Under the pieces are notes generated by a model. The model saw only the letters and a list, made by a program, of their open reading frames with translations. It had not been told where the DNA came from and did no database searches. From Paenibacillus ginsengarvi (GTDB lineage: Bacteria; Bacillota; Bacilli; Paenibacillales; NBRC-103111), in NCBI RefSeq assembly GCF_003626695.1, contig NZ_RBAH01000004.1:186001-250000 (forward strand): a stretch of DNA of 64,000 nucleotides, in the 5' to 3' direction. Both the position numbers and the translations under genes were made by a program. Numbering within the stretch: the stretch's first letter is position 1; every line of letters begins with the position of its first letter. Of the stretch, positions 57,750-64,000 are shown piece by piece.

Positions 57750-58262
57750 TCAAGCCTTCGCCGCGTTGCGAAAACGGATGATCGAGAAGTCGATCGTGGA
57801 GGCAATGACGCTTTCCCGGATCGGGTGCAAGGATGAAGTAAACCGGACATCGAGCTTCGCCGCCAGCAGCTTGCCCAGCAGGTCGCCGACCAGCTCGACC
57901 TTTACCGGAACGACCGTTTCCCGCGAAACGTAGTAGCCGGCGGAGCCGTCCATCATCTCGAACGAATCGCCCGCGAACGTGTACATGTACAGCTTCGTTT
58001 CGCGTATCCGGTCCAGCCAGCCGCTTTCGACGACAACCACCTTCTCCGCGACCGTATTCGCCAGAAACGCCTTGGCATCCTCTTCGGTCGTCCAGTCGGC
58101 TTTCCAGTAGATCACCCTCGGGCAATCGCGGGGAAAAAAGTAATGCGGGCTGCGCTCCCGGTCGAGTGCGAACACAACCGGCGGCAGATGCGGAAACGCA
58201 GGCGCGGGTCTCGGCCGGAATACCTCGATATTCGGCTCTTCGCTGAAATGATACAACTCCAC
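57750..58262 (-). CDS. DUF6886-type conserved protein
   Basis: 170-aa cytoplasmic protein of unknown function. Start GTG 58262 with GGAGG 7 nt upstream; an in-frame ATG at 58268 would sit directly on that site. The N-terminus VELYHFSEEPNIEVFRPRPAPAF is the recognisable opening of the DUF6886 family, whose members are found widely in Bacillales. Later segments PHYFFPRDCPRVIYWKADWTTEEDAKAFL and TFAGDSFEMMDGSAGYYVSRETVVPVKVE are strand-rich. Possibly co-transcribed with the TIM-barrel gene upstream, ~180 nt away. Confidence 0.8.
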   Translation of the reverse strand: MELYHFSEEPNIEVFRPRPAPAFPHLPPVVFALDRERSPHYFFPRDCPRVIYWKADWTTEEDAKAFLANTVAEKVVVVESGWLDRIRETKLYMYTFAGDSFEMMDGSAGYYVSRETVVPVKVELVGDLLGKLLAAKLDVRFTSSLHPIRESVIASTIDFSIIRFRNAAKA

Positions 58263-58445
58263 GGACATTCCTCCTTCGATTATGGGCATAGGCAACCTAT
58301 CATACCCCGAATCCGGCCCCGAAGTAAGAGAAAAAATTGTTATATTGAGCCGTTCCCGAATAAAGCTGGGTCGGGTATCGGCAATTCGCGGACGCGTGAT
58401 GCCGAACCGTCCGCCCCGAGCCCCTCCGCTTCTCCACTCGGCGGC

Positions 58446-59339
58446 CTACGGATTCATCGCCATGCCGCAAGCGTCCGCCGCCCTCCGGTATATGGTCTCC
58501 AGCTCACGAAGCTCGACAAGATCCGGATTATGCTCGAACGTCACATGAAACTCCGAATTGCGCTGCGCAAGGTATTGCAGGTAGCGGTAAGCGTCCCCGC
58601 AGCTTTCGTCCTCGTCATGGGCTTCCCGTACCGGAAGGTGATGCGTAAACGTATCGCCCTCGTAGCGCAAGTTGCTGTAATGGACCAAATACACGCTCGG
58701 CGCAAGCCGGTCCAGCCAAACATACGGATCGAAGCCATGAAAAGCTCTGTGCGTCAGGTCCACTCTCGCCGTATCAACGACCAGCCGAATGTCCGGATGC
58801 CGCAGGAACATTTCAATGAACACATCCTCATAATCGCCGAAAAAATCGTGCTCAAGCAAAATGCGCTGCTTGTACCGGTGCTGCAGCTGTCCCAGCTCGT
58901 GGAACAGACGCTCGGATATGTCGCGGAAGGCGGAGCGCGTCAGGGCGCCATACCCGTACCGGCTGGACGAATCCGGCATTTTCGCATACAGCTTGCGAAT
59001 CGGCGGCTCGAAAATCGGGAAGAACGGGTAATGATACAAAAGGTAGTCGGCACCGTACCGGGAAGCAAGCTCCGTCTCTTCCTCTACCTGCCGCATTGCC
59101 TCGCGCCATTCAGCCGGATCCGGCGAATTGAGCCGGGGCAGCTTGTACCCGCGGCTGCCGAGTATCGGGCCATGAACGCCGTACTTCAAACCCCGCGCCG
59201 CGCAAAACGATTGCAGCTTCTCCAACTGGGCCTTGCCGGAAAACTGACTAATTTCCAGTCCGTTCAAAGCCCCCATGCCGTACTTCTCCCATCGCTCCTC
59301 GTTCAGCTCGTGCCACATGCCGAACTGCAATCGCCTCAC
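58446..59339 (-). CDS. Sugar phosphate isomerase/epimerase-like TIM-barrel protein
   Basis: 297-aa member of the xylose-isomerase-like/AP-endonuclease-2 TIM-barrel superfamily. Metal-ligand candidates follow the family pattern: KYGVHGPI, YLLYHYPFF, RILLEHDFFGDYED (Glu), IRLVVDTARVD (Asp), YLVHYSNLR (His), and HVTFEHNPD (Glu). Residues LRYEGDTFTHHLPV match the late barrel loops. It likely isomerises or epimerises a sugar or polyol derivative. No signal peptide. Divergent from the 59529 gene. Confidence 0.85.
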   Translation of the reverse strand: MRRLQFGMWHELNEERWEKYGMGALNGLEISQFSGKAQLEKLQSFCAARGLKYGVHGPILGSRGYKLPRLNSPDPAEWREAMRQVEEETELASRYGADYLLYHYPFFPIFEPPIRKLYAKMPDSSSRYGYGALTRSAFRDISERLFHELGQLQHRYKQRILLEHDFFGDYEDVFIEMFLRHPDIRLVVDTARVDLTHRAFHGFDPYVWLDRLAPSVYLVHYSNLRYEGDTFTHHLPVREAHDEDESCGDAYRYLQYLAQRNSEFHVTFEHNPDLVELRELETIYRRAADACGMAMNP

Positions 59340-59420
59340 AAAACCGCCCCCATCGCTTCAACTGAACAGCGTTTTCTTCATCAATTGGACGCGGCGGCTC
59401 GCGTTTTGGTTGAGTTACGA

Positions 59421-59449
59421 TTGATGAAATCAATTCGAAACCATACTAT
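59421..59449 (+). promoter_or_regulatory. Candidate promoter for the 59529 gene
   Basis: TTGATG (59421-59426), 17-nt spacer, TACTAT (59444-59449). A small inverted repeat TTGAT-GAA-ATCAA overlaps the -35. Confidence 0.45.
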
Positions 59450-59528
59450 GATAGAAATAACTTCCTGCTGTTGTGAACGAGCAAGAAATCACAGGGACAC
59501 GGAAGTGTTGGAACAGGAGGAACCAGAC

Positions 59529-60098
59529 ATGAATCGCAACCATACCCATGTGCCTTACGGCTATGAACCGCCGGAGGAAACGGCCAAAGGCACTCTTTTC
59601 GTTTACGACAGCTTCGCCATTTCCGAAGAAGAGGGGCATCCTGCGGACGACGGGCTCGGCCTAAGCGGGCTGGAGCAGCTCGCCTCCTGGGCGGAGCGGC
59701 GCTTCATCTCCCGCATCGCGCTGTACGTTCCGCACGAGGAGACGCTGAAGCGGATGGGCGTCCGTTACCCGGAGCCGCTGTACAAACGTGAATCATCGCT
59801 GCGCGAAACGCTCGAAGGGCTGAACGTATCCGTTCCGGCCAGCGTCGATGTCTGGGAGCAAAAGCGCAAAAAGTACACGCCTATGGATACGGCGCTGCGC
59901 TATATGGGCGAGCGTTACGCAGCTCCTTACTTCGTCGGCTTGTCCGGGGAATACGCGAACCGGTTCGCCTCCTATCACGGTTTCGAGGAATGGATTCGCA
60001 AGCTGCGGCTTGTCATTGTCCACTCCGAAGCGGCGGGGGCGTTCCATCCCCATCCACTGCTGGCGAAGCACGAGAACCGCTGGAATCTGCTCCCCTGA
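59529..60098 (+). CDS. Conserved protein of unknown function, 189 aa
   Basis: Soluble protein without signal peptide or obvious catalytic motif. ATG 59529 has GGAGG at 8 nt; the frame is open far upstream but without start signals. Visible features: an acidic N-terminal third (YDSFAISEEEGHPADDGLG), SWAERRFISRIALYVPHEETLKRMGVRYPEPLYKRE, an EQKRKKYTPMDTALRYMGERYAAPYFVGLSGEYANRFASY segment and a C-terminal strand-helix LVIVHSEAAGAFHPHPLLAKHENRW. I do not recognise the family. Monocistronic, with a putative promoter upstream and a terminator downstream. Confidence 0.7.
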   Translation: MNRNHTHVPYGYEPPEETAKGTLFVYDSFAISEEEGHPADDGLGLSGLEQLASWAERRFISRIALYVPHEETLKRMGVRYPEPLYKRESSLRETLEGLNVSVPASVDVWEQKRKKYTPMDTALRYMGERYAAPYFVGLSGEYANRFASYHGFEEWIRKLRLVIVHSEAAGAFHPHPLLAKHENRWNLLP

Positions 60099-60181
60099 AG
60101 CGGCCCGGCGCGGGCTACGGGAGGGTTGTACTAGCGCCTGGAGTCGCGCCGGACAGAGCCCTACCTTTACCGCGATGCCAA

Positions 60182-60224
60182 AAGACGCCTCCGGCCCGCT
60201 CGCAAGCGGTTCAGGAGGCGTCTT
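60182..60224. terminator. Bidirectional terminator between convergent genes
   Basis: AAGACGCCTCC / GGAGGCGTCTT (11-bp stem) with an inner CCGCTCGCAAGCGG stem-loop; T-rich tails on both strands. Confidence 0.8.
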
Positions 60225-60235
60225 GGTTTTCATTA

Positions 60236-61567
60236 TTACTTTTTGCTTTGAATCTCCGCCTCGATGGCAGCCTTGATTTCCTCGGTCGCTTCGCGCAGCG
60301 CCGTATTGACGTCCTTTTGGCCGAGCACATACTGCTGATATGCTTTGTTCAGAATCGGCCTCGCCTTCGATTCATATTTGGAGAAGGATGGAATCGGAGC
60401 GAGCTTGCTCACGTAGAACGCCTTCGCGTTTTTTCCTTTCAGGGGCGGCAAATCTTTGCCGATGTCCATTTTGATCGCATCGTTTTTCATCAGCGACGGC
60501 CGTCCGGTTAAAGCGCTTTCCTTCTGCACTTGATCCGCGAACATTTCCGCCACGACCTGGAAGGCAACGTCCTTGTTTTTGACGGTCGGCGAGATCATGA
60601 ACAGCGGAGCGATCATCTGCGTTGCCGTCGCCGGCGCCTCCTTGAAGAAAGGCATGCTGACCATATCCCAGTTGAAGCCCGGGTCATTCGCCTGTTCGAT
60701 CGCGATGACCAGATTGTTCGCCACATACATCGCTACCGTCCGATTTTTCATAAAATCGTTTTGACCGCTCCCGTACGTTTGCTCGGTCAGCGCATTGCCG
60801 GGAATATCGTAAAACCGTTTCCAATTTTCGAACAGCGACTTCCACTTGTCCGCCTGCTGCAGCGGCATATGGGTCGACGGGTCGAGTATATTCAGCGACA
60901 GCGGATTGGCGTCGAGCAGGAACGAATGGCTCATCTGCATCCCCCGGTACTGCGTTCCGTTGTGCACTCGCGTTACTTTTTTGGCTACTTCAAGCGCTTC
61001 GTCCCAGCTCATGCCGTCCTTCGGATAAGGAACGCCGAGCTGATCGAATATATCTTTGTTGTAATAAAGCGCGGCCGTGTTGTTATTGGCCGGGAGCCCG
61101 TAAATTTCGCCTTTCGGCGACAGCTTGCGGACCGAATCCATAACGCCGTCCTGGAAAATGCCGAGTTCGAACTTGTGCCGCTTGATCAGCTCCGTCATAT
61201 CGTATTGAAGCCCAACGTCCACAACTGCCTGCACTTGAGTCGTCGTCGTATGGATCAGATCCGGCGGCGTGCCCGCCGCGAGCAGGTCGGCGAGCGACGT
61301 CCCCTTTCCGTTTTTGATATGCTTCAGCGTAATATACGGATACTTCTTTTTGATCGGCGCTTCGATCAGCGTTTCGAATGTCAAATCTCCAATCCCGGCC
61401 AGGTTGTAAAAGGTGAGCGTCACCGGCTCGGTGCTGACGGCCGGCGGCTTCTCGTCCGCCGCTTTCGTTTCGCCCGCGCCGTTCTCAGGCTTGGCGGAGC
61501 CGCAGCCCGCCGTTATCGCGAGCAGCGCAGCGAGCCCTATTGACATTGTCCTTTTCCGAATACGCAT
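60236..61567 (-). CDS. Orphan sugar-binding lipoprotein
   Basis: 443-aa family 1 binding lipoprotein. ATG 61567 follows GGGAGG at ~9 nt; an ATG at 61618 (overlapping the previous stop) would hide the signal peptide behind 17 extra residues. The n-region is very basic (MRIRKR), lipobox ITAGC, Cys22. Signature LPANNNTAALYYNKDIFDQ plus LGVPYPKDGMSWDEALEVAKKVTR and GTQYRGM; C-terminal LGQKDVNTALREATEEI. It follows an FAD oxidoreductase gene by 50 nt on the same strand, echoing the FAD oxidoreductase-transporter pairing of module 1. No permease in the window portion. Confidence 0.92.
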   Translation of the reverse strand: MRIRKRTMSIGLAALLAITAGCGSAKPENGAGETKAADEKPPAVSTEPVTLTFYNLAGIGDLTFETLIEAPIKKKYPYITLKHIKNGKGTSLADLLAAGTPPDLIHTTTTQVQAVVDVGLQYDMTELIKRHKFELGIFQDGVMDSVRKLSPKGEIYGLPANNNTAALYYNKDIFDQLGVPYPKDGMSWDEALEVAKKVTRVHNGTQYRGMQMSHSFLLDANPLSLNILDPSTHMPLQQADKWKSLFENWKRFYDIPGNALTEQTYGSGQNDFMKNRTVAMYVANNLVIAIEQANDPGFNWDMVSMPFFKEAPATATQMIAPLFMISPTVKNKDVAFQVVAEMFADQVQKESALTGRPSLMKNDAIKMDIGKDLPPLKGKNAKAFYVSKLAPIPSFSKYESKARPILNKAYQQYVLGQKDVNTALREATEEIKAAIEAEIQSKK

Positions 61568-61617
61568 TGTCGACTTCCTCCCTCGATTGTTTTTTTGTCC
61601 CGCCGGCTTTGCCCCCA

Positions 61618-63882
61618 TCAGCTTTCATAACAACGGATCTCGTACAGTTCGGCCGATGGCGATCCGTTTGTCGCCGTTATAACGATCTTCAGCCGATCCG
61701 TTCGCACCTTCGCCGCCAGCTTATGCCTGCGGTGACGCTGGTAATTGCCCTCGACTTGCAGCAGCTCGCGCCATACGCCATCCTGCCAAGCCCAAACCGC
61801 ATAATCCCGCGGACATTCCGGAGCTTTGTACGCGGCCGGATAAAAGCGGAAATCGCGCAGCAGATGGCCGGGGAACGTCAGCTCGATAATCTGAAGCGTT
61901 GCCGGCTCCGGCCAGCGCAGCTCCACCCATCCCGGCAAGCCCGCCTCGGGATCGGAACGCCACAGATTCGTTGAGCGGTGAGGCCGGGTGACGCCGCTTA
62001 TAACCTGCTCCGCCCGGTAACAGCGCTGGCCCGGCTCGATCCGCAGCGACATCGCGACGCCTTCCTCGAACCGGCGCATGCGGCCGCCTCCCCGCTCTGT
62101 GGCGGAAACGAGTCCTGGCTCCGGCCGCTTCGCCCGGTGCCAGACGAGGTTCGGGTTCGCCGCGGCATCGAGGCGGGCGTAACCTTCCGCCATCCAGCCT
62201 GCGGGCAGCCGAACCGGCCACTCGATCCACTGCCGTTCACCGGGCGGCACGGTCAGACAAGCCTCCGCAGCGGGGTTTTGCGGCCGAACGCGGTATTCCC
62301 AGATGTGCTCGACCGGTGTCAGGCAAACTTGCAGCGTCTGCTCCCGGTCGCTTAGGTTGCTGACGCAAACGGACAGCTTCTCCAGCTCGCCCCCGTCTAC
62401 CGCAATCCACTGGCCCCGCCGCTCGCGCAAAACGTCCCGGCCGCTTGCCCCGTCATGCGTTTCCCCGGCGTCTGCCGGCAGCATCGCGGACATCACCGCT
62501 TCGCTGCTGGCGCTAACGCTCGCACTCCGGGCCAGATCGGACGGGTCCTCGTTCCGGCGGCCGGGCAGAAAGCAGCCGTCCCGCAGCAGCGTCTGCTGCA
62601 CCTCGGCAATCGCCTCGGCGGTAAGCCGCTTGACCGGCTCTCCGCGCTTCAGGCTTACGGCAGCCGCCGTGCCGACGGCCTGCCCCATCAGCGCCGTCGT
62701 CCCCATCACCCGCACCGAGCCGAGCGCCACATGCGTGACGCTAATATTTCGCCCGGCCATCAGCAGATTGCTTGCATCCCTAGCCATGAAGGCGCGCAGC
62801 GGCAAGCCGAACGGCCCGACAAAGCTTTTGTTCATATGGACGGAATGCTCGTGTCCCGCAACGGCGGTAGGCTCGCTGACATCGGCCAGCAGTCCGCCGG
62901 GACTGTGCAGATCGATAAACCATCCGCCAAAGACAACCTCGTCCGCGAAGGCGGTAACGTTCGTCAAGTCGTGCTCGGTCACGATATATTCGCCCATAAT
63001 GCGGCGGCTCTCCCGTTTCCCCGGCACTTGGCCGATCCAATCTATCGCGTAATTCGCCGCCTTCAGCTTCAGGCGCGGATCTTTGTTTTTGACGAAATCC
63101 CATACGCCGAGCAGATGCCGGGTCAACTCATGACGGATCGTTTCCCCGTCGTAGATCGTATGCCAAGGCACCCCCAGCTCGAGCCACCAGTAACCGCCGC
63201 CCGGCTCCGGAATGCGCCCTTTCTCGTAAAAAAACGAAGCGTCCTCGTACGAATGAGCCCATTCCGGCCGCTTGAACGGAGCCGGACGTCCCGTATCGAC
63301 CGCGCGGAAATAAATCGAGCTTCCCATCACGTCGGCGCTCGGCAGCGCAGGAGCGTGCGGCTCCATGAATTCGTCTCTTCCTTCGCTGCCCATTCGCCAT
63401 TCGCAGCCGGCCAGCTCGGCCACGATCCCGTCTCCGGTACAGTCGATGAACAAGTCCGCGTGCAGCGTCAGCTCCGTCTCGCTGGCGGCAACCCGCCCCG
63501 TCACCGAACGAATCGTTCGACCCTCCGCCACGTCCACAGACGCGATCGACGTATTCAAATGCACCGTAAGTCCGTCCGTACGCATCGCCATATCGTACAA
63601 AATCAGATCCCATACGCTGTTCGTCCATTGATGTTCATGGTTGGACGCCCGCTCCTCGATCAGCAGCTCGGAAATGATCCCGGTTTCCCTCGCATAGGCG
63701 TGAAAGTTCGCCGCTCCTTGCGGGCTCACCCGTATTTCCGAGGAGCTGTTGCCCCCGAGTACCGGGCGGTCTTGCACCAGGCATGTTTTTGCACCATGTC
63801 TCGCAGCGGCGACCGCCGCGCAAAAGCCGGCGAGTCCCCCTCCGCAAACGACCAGGTCGTATCGTTCCTCTCTCGTTCTCAT
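61618..63882 (-). CDS. FAD-dependent oxidoreductase with C-terminal beta-sandwich
   Basis: 754-aa flavoprotein. ATG 63882 has AGAGAGG at 6 nt; a frame from 63942 lacks a site. FAD-binding N-terminus YDLVVCGGGLAGFCAAVAAARHG (GGGLAG loop) with VLGGNSSSEIRVS; a second FAD strand FIDCTGDGIVAELAGCEW; and the family motif NLLMAGRNISVTHVALGSVRVMGT. This is the FAD_oxidored family. Residues ~560-754 are beta-rich and end in a discoidin/F5-8C-like domain (GLPGWVELRWPEPATLQIIELTFPG, DYAVWAWQDGVWRELLQVEG), which usually binds glycans. No signal peptide. Probably acts on a sugar-derived substrate brought by the downstream binding protein. Confidence 0.88.
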   Translation of the reverse strand: MRTREERYDLVVCGGGLAGFCAAVAAARHGAKTCLVQDRPVLGGNSSSEIRVSPQGAANFHAYARETGIISELLIEERASNHEHQWTNSVWDLILYDMAMRTDGLTVHLNTSIASVDVAEGRTIRSVTGRVAASETELTLHADLFIDCTGDGIVAELAGCEWRMGSEGRDEFMEPHAPALPSADVMGSSIYFRAVDTGRPAPFKRPEWAHSYEDASFFYEKGRIPEPGGGYWWLELGVPWHTIYDGETIRHELTRHLLGVWDFVKNKDPRLKLKAANYAIDWIGQVPGKRESRRIMGEYIVTEHDLTNVTAFADEVVFGGWFIDLHSPGGLLADVSEPTAVAGHEHSVHMNKSFVGPFGLPLRAFMARDASNLLMAGRNISVTHVALGSVRVMGTTALMGQAVGTAAAVSLKRGEPVKRLTAEAIAEVQQTLLRDGCFLPGRRNEDPSDLARSASVSASSEAVMSAMLPADAGETHDGASGRDVLRERRGQWIAVDGGELEKLSVCVSNLSDREQTLQVCLTPVEHIWEYRVRPQNPAAEACLTVPPGERQWIEWPVRLPAGWMAEGYARLDAAANPNLVWHRAKRPEPGLVSATERGGGRMRRFEEGVAMSLRIEPGQRCYRAEQVISGVTRPHRSTNLWRSDPEAGLPGWVELRWPEPATLQIIELTFPGHLLRDFRFYPAAYKAPECPRDYAVWAWQDGVWRELLQVEGNYQRHRRHKLAAKVRTDRLKIVITATNGSPSAELYEIRCYES

Positions 63883-63957
63883 CCGATTCCTCTCTTTTCT
63901 GTTCGGTGCCAAAAGCTCCGGTATGCTGGTTGCTCCGGGCATTGCGTCGGTACCGGT

Positions 63958-64000
63958 TCAGTCTCGGTTTCTCAGCAGCTGCCGGAAATCGGAAGGACTG
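63958..64000 (-). CDS. C-terminal end of a gene, possibly AraC-type regulator
   Basis: Fourteen codons enter from the right edge and end at TGA 63960-63958, reading ...SPSDFRQLLRNRD. The words SP-x-x-FR near the end match the usual close of AraC DNA-binding domains (G-x-SPxxYR). An AraC regulator upstream of the FAD oxidoreductase/binding-protein pair would fit the pattern of the region, but the fragment is too short to be sure. Confidence 0.4.
   Translation of the reverse strand, partial: SPSDFRQLLRNRD

Noticed and set aside
1..64000. tRNA, rRNA, integrase or phage genes
   Set aside because: Looked for but none recognised; the only RNA element I can support is the T-box leader.

Overview
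The window looks like a chromosomal carbohydrate-utilisation region of a high-GC, spore-forming Firmicute of the Paenibacillaceae (Paenibacillus/Cohnella-like; species not determined). The evidence is YesM/YesN-type two-component pairs, LplB/YtcP-type sugar permeases, many lipoprotein solute-binding proteins, AraC-type regulators, a T-box in front of a methionyl-tRNA synthetase gene, and a spore-coat transglutaminase gene. I see no rRNA, tRNA, CRISPR array or phage module.

Layout. 0-7 kb: a truncated lipoprotein gene, an aldehyde dehydrogenase, an ACT-domain malic enzyme, and a PD-(D/E)XK endonuclease-like/winged-helix gene placed between two copies of a palindromic repeat array. 7-18 kb: sugar module 1, read leftwards (histidine kinase, response regulator, FAD oxidoreductase, two permeases, binding lipoprotein, 60-aa membrane protein), with a divergent orphan binding protein. 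18-29.4 kb: sugar module 2 (two AraC-type regulators, a probable alpha/alpha-toroid enzyme, two permeases, two tandem binding lipoproteins). 30-38 kb: lipoate ligase, a GntR DNA-binding domain fused to a sugar-binding-protein domain, and an operon of beta-helix protein, 2-hydroxyacid dehydrogenase and binding lipoprotein. 37.5-43 kb: orphan ABC ATPase, acetyltransferase, T-box-metG, and a TPR/GH26-like/stalk-domain protein. 43-55 kb: a glycan locus. A GH31 glycosidase, a binding lipoprotein and a TAT-exported beta-helix protein are read leftwards; diverging from them is a GH31 domain fused to an AraC DNA-binding domain, followed by a binding lipoprotein and a frameshifted GH39-like glycosidase. 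55-64 kb: VOC protein, an oxalate decarboxylase-transglutaminase pair, small unknown genes, and a binding lipoprotein with an FAD oxidoreductase.

The standout is the GH31-AraC fusion at 48859-51822. It keeps the GH31 nucleophile Asp but has Thr where its enzymatically intact neighbour has the acid/base Asp (WAGT versus WAGD). This suggests a glycosidase converted into a cytoplasmic sugar sensor that controls the adjacent operon. The GntR/solute-binding-protein fusion at 31124-32518 repeats the same idea with a different ligand-binding fold.

Superimposed on the genes are several repeat families. One is a roughly 205-bp element with terminal inverted repeats (copies at 27581 and 32600, internally deleted copy at 18993). 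Another is a composite palindromic array (three copies at 5467, 6671 and 43100). A third is a small GTAGTGTTC palindrome near 21.7 kb. Five of the eight binding lipoproteins have no permease gene in the window and share a signature (FGVPYPKDGMSW-like), so they probably share a permease/ATPase encoded elsewhere.
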